Source: Quatrionicoccus australiensis (GTDB lineage Bacteria > Pseudomonadota > Gammaproteobacteria > Burkholderiales > Rhodocyclaceae). From it: DNA of 64,000 bases. Location of the stretch: positions 434,001 to 498,000 of the forward strand of contig NZ_CP075188.1 in the NCBI RefSeq assembly GCF_020510525.1, read 5' to 3'. Within the stretch, counting starts at the first letter, position 1; the number at the start of each line of letters is the position of its first letter. Shown here piece after piece: positions 51,618-60,481 of the stretch. The translations under genes were made by a program, and so were the position numbers. The notes below the pieces were generated by a model, which was not told the origin of the DNA, made no database searches, and saw nothing but the letters and a program-made list of their open reading frames with translations.

Positions 51618-52817
51618 ATGGAGCACCGTTTCATTGTCGTGACTGAGCAGGAAACTCGTTTTGCTGAACTTAACGAAGCTCTGCAGAACCTGGGGGTTGC
51701 TGTCTGGCTGCACTGGAATACCGATGTGCTGGCCCAGTTGGTTGGTTCTCTCGGCACCAATATTGTTTTCGTTGAATTTTCCGGTGACAACACACAGAAG
51801 GCTGGCGAGTTGGCCAGCAATCTGTTGTCCGTCTATCCCCGTCTGTGGATCGTCGGCTTTGCATCACGTGCCGACAATGGATTGATCATCGAGGCGATGC
51901 GTGCCGGAGCTCGCGATTTTGTCGAACTGCAGGCGTCGCGTGAAGAAATTCGTCGTTCTGTACAGCATGTTCTCGAGCAGTCGCCGAGCCTGCCCGCCCA
52001 GTCGTCCGGTAACATGATTACCCTGCTCGGCGCGCGGCCTGGGGTCGGTACCTCGACTGCGGCAGTGCATCTGGCTCTGCTGCTGAAGCAGGAAGTGATG
52101 CCGGGCGAACCGGTTCTGCTCCTTGATTTTGGCTATCCGGCCGGTGATGCGGCGCTGTATCTCGACACCAAGGTTGGCTTCAATTTCTGTGATGCGGTGC
52201 GTAGCCTGCGCCGTTTTGATCATGCTTTGCTCAATACTGCGTTTGCGCACCACAAAAGCGGTCTGGCCATTCTTTCCCTGCCGCACAATCTGGCCGACCT
52301 GCGCGATATTTCACCTGTTGATGCAATGACCTTGCTCAGCTTGTTCAAATCCTATTTCAAGGTGGTTGTTGTTGATCTTGGCGGCTTTGCCGGCATGGAC
52401 CTGTTGATGTACGCGTTGGGTATTTCTGATCGCATCATGCTGGTTTCCGAACAGACGTTGCCCTCGGTATTCTCGGCGCGCCAGTTGTTGCAGAACCTGC
52501 GCGAGCGCGGGTTCGAGACCGAGCGTATCGGCCTGCTGACGGGCAAGTACGATGCCCGTATTGACATGACGCCGCAGCAGATCGCCCAGAACCTGCAACT
52601 GCATTGCATCGATAATCTGCCGCAACGCACCGACAAGATGATCGCCTGTGCCAATCTGGGAAAACCCTTGCTAGAAGTGGCGCCCAAGGATCCCTATCTT
52701 GAGGTGTTGCGCGGGATCGCCGGTAGCCAGGTACGGGTTGCCGCAGAACGGGGGAGCGAAGGAGCTTCGGCTGCAGACTCCTTCCTGCGCCGCCTGTTTT
52801 ATCCATTGCTCAAGTAA
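51618..52817 (+). CDS. tadZ: Tad localisation ATPase-like protein TadZ/CpaE
   Basis: The 399-residue protein has an N-terminal atypical receiver-like domain (about 1-125) and a ParA/MinD-type domain. Its nucleotide loop is GARPGVGTST (138-147): the lysine of GKT/S is Thr145, and the deviant Walker signature lysine is Arg140, so ATP hydrolysis is doubtful. TadZ proteins place the pilus machine at the cell pole. Confidence 0.9.
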   Translation: MEHRFIVVTEQETRFAELNEALQNLGVAVWLHWNTDVLAQLVGSLGTNIVFVEFSGDNTQKAGELASNLLSVYPRLWIVGFASRADNGLIIEAMRAGARDFVELQASREEIRRSVQHVLEQSPSLPAQSSGNMITLLGARPGVGTSTAAVHLALLLKQEVMPGEPVLLLDFGYPAGDAALYLDTKVGFNFCDAVRSLRRFDHALLNTAFAHHKSGLAILSLPHNLADLRDISPVDAMTLLSLFKSYFKVVVVDLGGFAGMDLLMYALGISDRIMLVSEQTLPSVFSARQLLQNLRERGFETERIGLLTGKYDARIDMTPQQIAQNLQLHCIDNLPQRTDKMIACANLGKPLLEVAPKDPYLEVLRGIAGSQVRVAAERGSEGASAADSFLRRLFYPLLK

Positions 52818-52828
52818 GGAAGTCGGTC

Positions 52829-54130
52829 ATGGATTTCGATTTTGCTTTGGGCACCGATCCACACAGCGAGTTTCACCAGTCCGATGAGTTCCAGGATATC
52901 AAGGGGGTGATGCACCAGAAACTGGTTGAGCGAATCGAAGAACTTGGTGCCGATTTCGTCAATTGGCCGCTGAATGTTGTCCAGCGTTTCGTTGCCCAGG
53001 AGGTTGAGGACTTTATCGCCAATCACCGGGTGCCGCTCAATGCGACTGATATCCAGCTGGTCGTCAAGGATCTTACCGACGAACTGACCGGCCTCGGCCC
53101 GCTGCAGGAACTGATGAACGACGATGGCGTGGCCGACATCCTGATCAACGGTTACAAGGAAGTGTTTATCGAAAGAAATGGCTTGCTGCAACGCAGCAAG
53201 ATCCGCTTCATCGACAACAAGCACCTGATGCGTATTGTCCAGCGCATGATTGCGCCGCTCGGGCGACGTGTCGACGAAGGCAGTCCGATGGTTGATGCCC
53301 GTCTGCCTAATGGTGGTCGACTTAATGTGATCATTCCGCCGGTTTCGCTAAATGGCCCGGTAGTTTCGATCCGAAAATTTCGCAGCCATCCGTTGCAGGC
53401 TTCCGACATGCTGGCCTACGGCACGTTGAATCAGGAAATGCTGGATTTCCTTGCGCATGCCGCTGAAATGAAATGCAATATCCTGATCAGCGGTGGCACC
53501 GGCTCGGGCAAGACTTCTTTCCTCAATATGCTGGCCCAGTTCATCCCCGATGGCGAGCGCATCATTACCATTGAGGATGCTGCCGAACTGCAGTTGCTGC
53601 ATGAACATGTCGTCCGCCTCGAGTCGCGGCCCGGTGGGCTGGAAGGCGTTGCCGAAGTAACCGCGCGCGATCTGCTGCGAAACAGCTTGCGCATGCGACC
53701 GGACCGCATCATCGTCGGTGAAGTGCGCGGTGGTGAAGCTGTCGAGATGTTGCAGGCGATGAACACTGGTCACGATGGCTCGATGTCAACGATTCATACT
53801 AATTCGCCGCGCGAATGTCTGCACCGGCTGGAAATGCTGCTGCATTTCGGTGGCTGGCAGGGGGGGGAATTCAACCTGCGCCGGCAGATTGTCGGTGCCA
53901 TCAACTTGATCGTCCAGTTGGCCCGACTGCCGAATGGTATGCGGCGGGTGATCTCGATCAGTGAGCTGACCGGCGTTCAGGATGAAGTGGTGGCCATGCA
54001 GGAGTTGTTCCGCTACGAGCCGGTCGTTAATAATGGTCGGGAAGGTTGGGTCAATACCGGTTGTCATCCCAAGACGCCGAAGCTAAAGCGCTATACCAGC
54101 AACCCGATTTTCCTGCTGGGTGGCTCGTGA
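52829..54130 (+). CDS. tadA: Tad pilus assembly ATPase TadA/CpaF
   Basis: The 433-residue secretion ATPase has an N-terminal domain (about 60-160), Walker A GGTGSGKTS, an Asp box (ITIEDAAELQL), Walker B (RIIVGEVRGGEA) and a His box (GHDGSMSTIHTN). It drives pilus extension. AAGGA precedes the ATG. A G8 run lies at 53860-53867. Its stop overlaps the GTG of tadB. Confidence 0.95.
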   Translation: MDFDFALGTDPHSEFHQSDEFQDIKGVMHQKLVERIEELGADFVNWPLNVVQRFVAQEVEDFIANHRVPLNATDIQLVVKDLTDELTGLGPLQELMNDDGVADILINGYKEVFIERNGLLQRSKIRFIDNKHLMRIVQRMIAPLGRRVDEGSPMVDARLPNGGRLNVIIPPVSLNGPVVSIRKFRSHPLQASDMLAYGTLNQEMLDFLAHAAEMKCNILISGGTGSGKTSFLNMLAQFIPDGERIITIEDAAELQLLHEHVVRLESRPGGLEGVAEVTARDLLRNSLRMRPDRIIVGEVRGGEAVEMLQAMNTGHDGSMSTIHTNSPRECLHRLEMLLHFGGWQGGEFNLRRQIVGAINLIVQLARLPNGMRRVISISELTGVQDEVVAMQELFRYEPVVNNGREGWVNTGCHPKTPKLKRYTSNPIFLLGGS

Positions 54131-55047
54131 GCGAACTCAGCATCCTGCTCGGGCTGGCCGTGCTCTGCATGCTCGGAGCTGCGGCACTGTTGCTGCAGGG
54201 GGGCAAGGGCGAGCAGCGCCATGCCCGCGGATTGTTGCGTCTAAACTCGGCACTGGCCCGGCTCGAATCGGTGCACGATTTTGTACCTGCTCCTGCCAAT
54301 AGCGGCTGGTTGCCGCCATTGCTCGGCGATTATCTGCAGCGTAGCGGCTTTGTCATCAATCGGCGCTTCTATGTTCTGCTTGCGTTGCCGGGGTTGATAC
54401 TGCTCGTCCTCGGTCTGCTGCTGCTTGGTTTGGGGCGTGGCCTGTTGTTTTTTGTCGTCGCTTATCCCCTGCTCGTCGCACTTTTTATCAACTGGCGCAG
54501 CGAACATTTTCGTGAGCAGGTGGTGGCTCAATTGCCCGGTTTTCTCGAAGCCATTTCCCGGATACTGAGCGTCGGTTGCAGTCTGGAGTTGGCTTTTCGC
54601 AATGCCGGTGAGGAGTGTCAGGAGCCCTTGCGCGGCATCGTTTCCCAGGTGCTGTTGCGGACCCGGGCCGGATTGGCCCTTGAAGATGCGATGAATCAGG
54701 TGGCGGAGACCTACGCCATCCGCGAACTGAATTTCATGGCCTCGGTCTTTTATCTCGGCGTGCGTTATGGCGGCAATGCCCAGGCCATTCTCGAACGCAT
54801 CACGCTGACCATGCGCGAGCGTCTGCGCAGTCGCAAGGAGCTGCTTGCGATGACCGCGGAAACCCGTGCCAGTGCCTGGATTCTCAGTGCCTTGCCGGTG
54901 GTTGTCGGCTTGCTGACCTTGTCGTCGAATCCCGGGTACCTGATCGGTATGTGGCAGGACGATACAGGGCGGCAATTGTTGCTGGTGGCAGCTGGTTTGC
55001 AGGTGAGCGGCATGTTCCTGCTCTTTCGCATGGCACGCCTGCAATGA
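54127..55047 (+). CDS. tadB: Tad inner-membrane protein TadB
   Basis: The 306-residue protein has membrane segments near residues 5-25, 85-125 and 260-305 and one T2SSF (GspF-like) domain (ISRILSVGCSLELAFRNAGEE). It starts at GTG inside the tadA stop (GTGA). With TadC it forms the platform for the ATPase. Confidence 0.9.
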   Translation: MSELSILLGLAVLCMLGAAALLLQGGKGEQRHARGLLRLNSALARLESVHDFVPAPANSGWLPPLLGDYLQRSGFVINRRFYVLLALPGLILLVLGLLLLGLGRGLLFFVVAYPLLVALFINWRSEHFREQVVAQLPGFLEAISRILSVGCSLELAFRNAGEECQEPLRGIVSQVLLRTRAGLALEDAMNQVAETYAIRELNFMASVFYLGVRYGGNAQAILERITLTMRERLRSRKELLAMTAETRASAWILSALPVVVGLLTLSSNPGYLIGMWQDDTGRQLLLVAAGLQVSGMFLLFRMARLQ

Positions 55048-55059
55048 GGGACGACTGAA

Positions 55060-56001
55060 ATGCATCTGATTCCCTGGTTGGTTGCAGCAAGTGTGGCCAT
55101 GGCTGTGTGCGGGGTTGGTGGTGTTGCCTACGGCTATTTCATGCGTGCCCAGCGCGAAATCCGACGCCGGCGCCAGATGAGCCGTCTCGAACAGATGCTC
55201 GGTTTCAGCCCTGGCGAGTTCGAACGGGAATTGGATGAAGCGCCACTATTCGAACGCATAGCTTTATTTGTCTCCGGTCGTGGAGAGGGGGATGGCTTGC
55301 CCGAGCAGAACTCCGAAGAACGCATCCTGCTGGTTCGGGCTGGTTTCCGCAGTATCCGGGCGCTACTCCTTTTTCAGGTGCTGCGCCTGGCGTTGCCGCT
55401 GACAGGGGGGATCCTGGCTGCCGGCTATGCACTGCTTGCCGGCAATGAAGATGGCTGGCTGAAACTGGTGGCAGTTTGCATCATCCTCTATCTGGCACCC
55501 AAGTATGTGCTGGCCTTTCTTGCTCGCCGACGCTGCCGGCAATTGGCCGACGAGTTGCCTGCGTTTGTCGATTTTCTACGCATGATGCACAGCGTCGGGA
55601 TCAATTTTGAACAGTCGATCCTGCTCTTCGCCGAAGATGGTCGTCTTGGTTTGCCGGTGCTGGCCAGCGAGTTTCGGGCGGTTAACCTGGCTATCCGCAG
55701 TGGCCGCTCGCGTAGTGAGGCTCTGCAGCAGATGGCGCGCCAACTTGATGTCGAGGAACTCGGTGAACTGGTTGCCCTGGTCTGCCAGACCGACCGCTAT
55801 GGTGCCGGCGTACAGGAGCCCTTGCGCCAGTTCTCGCAGCGCCTGACGGAGAAAAAACGTTTCGAGATGCAGGAATTCGTTGGCAAGATGGCTACCAAGA
55901 TGGTGGTCGTCATGGTTATTTTCCTGTTGCCGGCTTTGATCATTATTACTGCCGGTCCCGGCTTTCTCTCGCTGTTCAAGGCCTTGGGCAATCTGACATG
56001 A
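55060..56001 (+). CDS. tadC: Tad inner-membrane protein TadC
   Basis: The 313-residue protein is similar in layout to TadB: an N-terminal helix, a central pair of helices (about 105-155), a T2SSF domain (FLRMMHSVGINFEQSILLF) and a C-terminal helix. GAGGGA lies before the ATG. It overlaps tadD by 4 bases. Confidence 0.9.
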   Translation: MHLIPWLVAASVAMAVCGVGGVAYGYFMRAQREIRRRRQMSRLEQMLGFSPGEFERELDEAPLFERIALFVSGRGEGDGLPEQNSEERILLVRAGFRSIRALLLFQVLRLALPLTGGILAAGYALLAGNEDGWLKLVAVCIILYLAPKYVLAFLARRRCRQLADELPAFVDFLRMMHSVGINFEQSILLFAEDGRLGLPVLASEFRAVNLAIRSGRSRSEALQQMARQLDVEELGELVALVCQTDRYGAGVQEPLRQFSQRLTEKKRFEMQEFVGKMATKMVVVMVIFLLPALIIITAGPGFLSLFKALGNLT

Positions 56002-56777
56002 AAACTGCCAAACCTTACCTGTTGCATTTCTTCCTGCTGTTGGGCCTGTGTGCAGGAAGCGCCCCGCTGCGGGCCGAGATTCCAGCCCGTCAGGTTGCGG
56101 CCGAGGGGGCTGCGCGCCAGGGGGAAAACGAGAACGATCCGGAGTTTTACCTGCAATTGATCGGCAACATGCAGGAAAAGAAGCTCTATTTTGCCTCTAT
56201 CGCCCATCTCGACGCCTTCGACCTGCGCTGGCCTGGTGATTCCCGGGCAGCCTTGTTGCGGGGTGATGCCTTGCGTGAGGTTGGCTATCTTGATCGAGCT
56301 CGGGCGATTTACCAAAACATGCTGAAAACGGCGCAGTCGGCTGGTGCCTATCACGGGCTAGGTATCGTTGCCAGTCGTCAGGGCGACTCGGCGGGGGCCC
56401 TGGTGGCGTTGGTCAAGGCGAATCAGTTGGCTCCGACCAGTAGTGCCATCCTCAATGATCTGGGTTATGCACAATTGCTTGCCGGGCAACTCGATGATGC
56501 CCGCCTGAGTCTGCATAAGGCGAGCGAGCTGGAGCCGAAAAATGGCCGGGTTGGGGCCAATCTGGCATTGCTCTATGGTGTGATCGGGCAGCTTGAGAAG
56601 GCGCAGAGCATCATGAACTGGTATCAGTTTCCAGAGGCCCAGCGCCAGGAGATTTCCCGGAAGGCCGGCGAAATTGCCTACGGACGCGAGAAAAAAGTGC
56701 TGGATTCAGTCAAATTACCGGATGGCAGACAAAAAATTGATAGAGTTGAGGGTGCCACCCCGAGTCTGCGGGAATGA
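55998..56777 (+). CDS. tadD: TPR protein TadD
   Basis: The 259-residue protein has a signal-peptide-like N-terminus (ending GSAPLRAE) and about four TPR units (DALREVGYLDRARAIYQNML, GAYHGLGIVASRQGDSAGAL, LNDLGYAQLLAGQLDDARLS). TadD lipoproteins help secretin assembly. A Cys18 in LGLCAGSA may be lipidated. Confidence 0.88.
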   Translation: MKTAKPYLLHFFLLLGLCAGSAPLRAEIPARQVAAEGAARQGENENDPEFYLQLIGNMQEKKLYFASIAHLDAFDLRWPGDSRAALLRGDALREVGYLDRARAIYQNMLKTAQSAGAYHGLGIVASRQGDSAGALVALVKANQLAPTSSAILNDLGYAQLLAGQLDDARLSLHKASELEPKNGRVGANLALLYGVIGQLEKAQSIMNWYQFPEAQRQEISRKAGEIAYGREKKVLDSVKLPDGRQKIDRVEGATPSLRE

Positions 56778-56848
56778 GCGAAGCCGGTGAAAGGATCGTC
56801 CTGAGCTGTGCCAAGTTCATCAAGGCTGGCCCAATGAGATGACTGAAA

Positions 56849-57502
56849 ATGAATAAATTAAAAACCACGAACAAGCCCGATGATTCCGAGGTCTATTGCA
56901 CAACGCGCGAAGCAGCCGACATGCTGCATGTTTCGCTGCGTACCGTGCAGTTGTGGGTCGAGGCAGGTGTTCTCCGCGCCTGGAAGACGGATGGTGGCCA
57001 TCGGCGGCTGCCCTTGAGTTCGGTCAAGGAATTGATTCAGGAACGTATGGGCAAGGGCAGTATCGCCCCCGCCCCGGTTGTTGAATCGACGCGTGAGAGT
57101 TTCAGCGTGCTGGTCCTCGAAGACGATGAAGACATGCTCAAACTCTACCGGCTGACCATGTCCGCTTGGCAGATGCCTATCCAGCTGACTTTTGTGAGTA
57201 GCGTTTTCGAAGCGCTGGTAGTCATTGGCCGCTGTCCACCTGATTTATTGATCACGGATTTGCGGATTTCCGGTGTTGATGGTTTCGAGATCATCAAATT
57301 GCTGCGCAACGATCCGGTATTACGCAGTCTCAACATCGTTGCCGTGACCGGAATGAGCGCTGAAGAAATCGAGGAAAGAGGTGGTCTTTCCTCTGAGATT
57401 ACCGTATTTACCAAGCCGGTTTCGTTCGACCAGTTGCAGGGCTATGTCAAGGCCTGTCTGGCGCACCGGCTCCTTGTCGATAGGCAGAAAAATGAAACCT
57501 GA
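56849..57502 (+). CDS. Excisionase-type HTH fused to a receiver domain
   Basis: The 217-residue protein has an N-terminal MerR/excisionase helix-turn-helix (TREAADMLHVSLRTVQLWVE, then DGGHRRLPLSSV) and a C-terminal receiver (acidic LEDDEDM, site in LLITDLRISGVDG, Thr in VTGMS, Lys in VFTKPVS). This order is the reverse of most response regulators. The gene lies 71 bp after tadD and may regulate the locus under a kinase such as that at 45.3 kb. Confidence 0.85.
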   Translation: MNKLKTTNKPDDSEVYCTTREAADMLHVSLRTVQLWVEAGVLRAWKTDGGHRRLPLSSVKELIQERMGKGSIAPAPVVESTRESFSVLVLEDDEDMLKLYRLTMSAWQMPIQLTFVSSVFEALVVIGRCPPDLLITDLRISGVDGFEIIKLLRNDPVLRSLNIVAVTGMSAEEIEERGGLSSEITVFTKPVSFDQLQGYVKACLAHRLLVDRQKNET

Positions 57503-57785
57503 AAGCAATATCCTGGTTGGCCTCTGTATGGTGGCTGGCGTGGCTTTTTCCGGGGCTTTGTTGGCTGATGAAAGCAAGGAAAAGCCGCAGGAAATCGGGG
57601 CTGCAACCAGCGCCCTGCTTGAGTTGCAGCGCTCAGGTTCTGCCGCCGGCAAGGCGCAACCAGTGAGCGGAGATGTTGCAAGCCGTTCCTATCAGCGTTA
57701 CCTGGAAGGGTTTACCCAGCCGCTGCCGGAGTCGAAGGATAGTGCCAGCAATTCGACCAAGCCGTCCGCCCCTCGTTCCCGCTGA
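57492..57785 (+). CDS. DUF3613-type exported protein
   Basis: The 97-residue protein has a signal peptide (about 1-25) and the pattern of DUF3613 proteins found in Tad clusters: ATSALLELQRSGSAAGKAQP, then ASRSYQRYLEGFTQPLPES. It overlaps the preceding regulator by 11 bases and is followed after 12 bp by tadG. Role unknown. Confidence 0.75.
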   Translation: MKPESNILVGLCMVAGVAFSGALLADESKEKPQEIGAATSALLELQRSGSAAGKAQPVSGDVASRSYQRYLEGFTQPLPESKDSASNSTKPSAPRSR

Positions 57786-57797
57786 CGGCCTTCGTTG

Positions 57798-59438
57798 ATG
57801 TTTTTCAGCTCCTGGCGTTCGGCAGGGCGCTCCTGGCAGCGCGGTGCGATCAGTACCATGGCTGCCAGCGGCCTTGCCTTGATTATCGGAGCCGGGCTTC
57901 TGGCGGTCGATCTTGGTAGCTTGTTCCAGACCAAACGGCAATTGCAGAACGTGGCTGACATGGCTGCCCTGTCAGCGATCAACGATATTGCCGCCGCACC
58001 GGCGGTGGCGCTTGATAGCGCCGCACTTAACAATTTTGCCGTGCCGGGGGGGCGCAACAACCGCTTGGTCAGCGTTGTCGGTGCGTACGATTTTCGCGCC
58101 AAGGCCTTTACTGCCGGAGGGGGGGCTGCCGATCTGAATGCGGTGCAGGTCACGGTAACAACGACCCAGCCTTATTTCTTCATGTTCGGCAGTCGTGACG
58201 TCAGCGCAACGGCTATCGCGGCGAGCAGCGATATTGCCGGTTTGTCGATCGGCACGGCGCTACTCGACATCGACACGCAAAAGTCCGTGCTGCTCAATGG
58301 CCTGCTCGGCAAGCTGCTGCATACCTCGCTCGATCTCGGCGTCGCCTCTTTTCGGGGGCTGGCCACGACCAGCGTGCGTTTGCTTGATCTGGTCAAGGCG
58401 CAGGCTTCGGTCGGGACGGTCGACAAGCTTCTGGCACTCGATTTGACCCTGGCAGACCTTCTCAAACTGACCGCCACCGCGTTGACTCAGACCGATCTGG
58501 CAACCGTCGATGCGACGGTGATCGATACCCTGAATTTGTTGGCCCTGAAATCTGGTGGCGATCTCTCGCTGAAGCTGGGTGACTTGATCGATGCCTCGTT
58601 GGCACCGGGCAATAGCGCAGCCGAGGCAAATATCAATTTGCTGCAACTGGTGACCTTGGCTGCACAAGTCGCGAATGGCAAAAACTTCATCAATATACCG
58701 GCGCTCGGTCTGGATCTTGGTGGCCTGGCCAAACTCGATGTCGCCCTGACCATGATCGAGCCACCCAGTATCGCCATTGGTCCGCCTGGTCGCGGTGCCG
58801 ATGGTAACTGGCGTACCCGGGCCCATACATCGCAATGGCGCCTGAAATTGCATCTGGTGATTGGCGAGGTGCTCGGCGGTTTGGTCAACTTGCCTCTCTA
58901 CCTCGAAGTTGCGGCTGGCGATGCCTGGCTGAAGAGCATCGATTGCCGCTATCCAAGAGATAGCAGCATCGTCAATGTCGGGGTTGCCGCCAGTGCGGTG
59001 CGCGCCTATGTCGGCAACGTCAATGCCGATGCGATGACCAATCGCAGTTCGGCGGCCACGGTGAGCAAGGCTACCATTCTTAATGTTCTTGGCTTGGTGA
59101 CGGTGGATGCCCGGGCTGAGGTCAATCTGCCGGGGGGGGCGGCAGACCTCGCATTCAGCGGGCCGTTCAACGCGGGCAATACCCAGTCTGTTGATGGCCT
59201 GTCGACGACGGGTTTGTTCAATGTGCTCGCGAGCAGCCTGATTCTGGACGTCAAATTGCTTGGTCTGGATCTGAAACTGGGAACCCTGCTTGATGCGTTG
59301 CGCGGGGTCCTGAACCCGGTCTTTGCCCTGCTTGACGCTATTCTTGCCCCCGTGTTGTCGCTGCTCGGCATTCAGATCGGTATTGCCGATGTCTCCGTTT
59401 TCACTCTGACCTGTGGTGCGCCGCAACTGGTACGTTAA
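57798..59438 (+). CDS. tadG: TadG-like pilus-associated protein
   Basis: The 546-residue protein has the TadG N-terminus: RGAISTMAASGLALIIGAGL with one membrane helix, then LGSLFQTKRQLQNVADMAALSA. The rest is extracytoplasmic and beta-rich. Its C-terminal segment (about residues 480-530) is a run of Leu, Gly, Ala and Pro with LNPVFALLDAILAPVLSLLG, much like the mature double-glycine peptides. Runs of G7 (58046-58052, 58119-58125) and G8 (59132-59139) lie in the coding sequence. The ATG at 57798 is preferred. Confidence 0.85.
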   Translation: MFFSSWRSAGRSWQRGAISTMAASGLALIIGAGLLAVDLGSLFQTKRQLQNVADMAALSAINDIAAAPAVALDSAALNNFAVPGGRNNRLVSVVGAYDFRAKAFTAGGGAADLNAVQVTVTTTQPYFFMFGSRDVSATAIAASSDIAGLSIGTALLDIDTQKSVLLNGLLGKLLHTSLDLGVASFRGLATTSVRLLDLVKAQASVGTVDKLLALDLTLADLLKLTATALTQTDLATVDATVIDTLNLLALKSGGDLSLKLGDLIDASLAPGNSAAEANINLLQLVTLAAQVANGKNFINIPALGLDLGGLAKLDVALTMIEPPSIAIGPPGRGADGNWRTRAHTSQWRLKLHLVIGEVLGGLVNLPLYLEVAAGDAWLKSIDCRYPRDSSIVNVGVAASAVRAYVGNVNADAMTNRSSAATVSKATILNVLGLVTVDARAEVNLPGGAADLAFSGPFNAGNTQSVDGLSTTGLFNVLASSLILDVKLLGLDLKLGTLLDALRGVLNPVFALLDAILAPVLSLLGIQIGIADVSVFTLTCGAPQLVR

Positions 59439-59572
59439 GTGCGTTGGCATGGGCGGCTGATCGGGATTGCAGAGTAGGGGACGAGTTCGCCTGGTTCGCA
59501 CCAAGTTAGAAGCTTCTTGCAGCCAATGTTTACTGCTTTCGCTTTTACCTTGGCAGGGCATGCTTTGTTATT

Positions 59573-59594
59573 TCAATATTTGTTGTAATATCGA
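59573..59594. promoter_or_regulatory. ArsR-type operator over the arsR promoter
   Basis: TCAATATT-N6-AATATCGA is a near-perfect inverted repeat. It covers the -10 element TAATAT (59586-59591), which ends six bases before the arsR ATG, so bound ArsR would block transcription of its own operon. Confidence 0.6.
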
Positions 59595-59597
59595 AGT

Positions 59598-59960
59598 ATG
59601 GAAAAAAATGCTGCCATCGCCGTTTTCGAATCCCTGTCCTCGCCGATCCGGCTCGACGTTTTTCGCCTGCTGGTCAGGCAGGGGCCGGCCGGTCTGGTTG
59701 CCGGCGATATCGCCGCCAGCCTCGATCTGCCGCCGTCCAACCTGTCCTTTCACCTGAAGGCCCTGAACCAGGCCGGTTTGTTGACGGTGGTGCAGGAGGG
59801 GCGTTTCCAGCGCTACCGCGCCAACATGGGCCTGATGCAGACGGTGATCGACTATCTGACCGCCGAGTGCTGCGCCGGTCATCCTGAACAATGTGGCGAT
59901 CTGCGCCTGAGTGCGGTCTGCGGGCCGGCTGATGGCGGTTCGCCGGGAGTGGAAAAATGA
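59598..59960 (+). CDS. arsR: ArsR family arsenic-responsive repressor
   Basis: The 120-residue protein has a winged helix (LSSPIRLDVFRLL, DLPPSNLSFHLKAL) and a C-terminal cysteine group Cys91-Cys92 and Cys99 (ECCAGHPEQC) fit to bind arsenite, as in the C-terminal-site ArsR type rather than the helix-3 CxC type. It should release DNA on binding As(III). It overlaps arsC by 4 bases. Confidence 0.9.
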   Translation: MEKNAAIAVFESLSSPIRLDVFRLLVRQGPAGLVAGDIAASLDLPPSNLSFHLKALNQAGLLTVVQEGRFQRYRANMGLMQTVIDYLTAECCAGHPEQCGDLRLSAVCGPADGGSPGVEK

Positions 59961-60430
59961 ACATTCTTTTTTTGTGTACCGGTAATTCCTGTCGCTCCAT
60001 CCTCGCCGAAGCCACCTTCAATCACCTGGCGCCGGCCGGCTGGCGGGCGATCAGTGCCGGCAGCAAGCCGACCGGACAGGTGCACCCGCGTTCGCTCGCC
60101 TTGCTGGCGCGTGAAGGGATTGCAACGGCGGGGTACGCCAGCAAGTCCTGGGAAAACCTGCCGCTGACGCCGGATATCGTGATCACCGTCTGCGGCAGCG
60201 CCGCCGGCGAAACCTGTCCGGCCTACCTCGGGCAGGTGGTGCGCAGCCACTGGGGCGTCGAGGACCCGGCGCATGCCGTGGGCACGGATGCGGAAATCGA
60301 CGCCGCCTTCATGACGGCCTATCGCATCCTGCGCCGCCGTATCGAGGCTTTCCTCGCCTTGCCGCTGGCCGAACTGATTGGCGAGCGGGCACGCCTGCAG
60401 GCCGAGCTGGACCGGATCGGTACGCTCTAA
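59957..60430 (+). CDS. arsC: Arsenate reductase, LMW-phosphatase type
   Basis: The 157-residue enzyme is related to low-molecular-weight tyrosine phosphatases: P-loop CTGNSCRS with Cys7 and Arg13, and further cysteines in TVCGSAAGETCP that would relay electrons from thioredoxin. It reduces arsenate to arsenite for export by Acr3. Confidence 0.93.
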   Translation: MNILFLCTGNSCRSILAEATFNHLAPAGWRAISAGSKPTGQVHPRSLALLAREGIATAGYASKSWENLPLTPDIVITVCGSAAGETCPAYLGQVVRSHWGVEDPAHAVGTDAEIDAAFMTAYRILRRRIEAFLALPLAELIGERARLQAELDRIGTL

Positions 60431-60481
60431 GCATAGTTTTCAACAAGCGAAGCCGTGCCGGGTTTCGCGTGGGAGCAGGAC

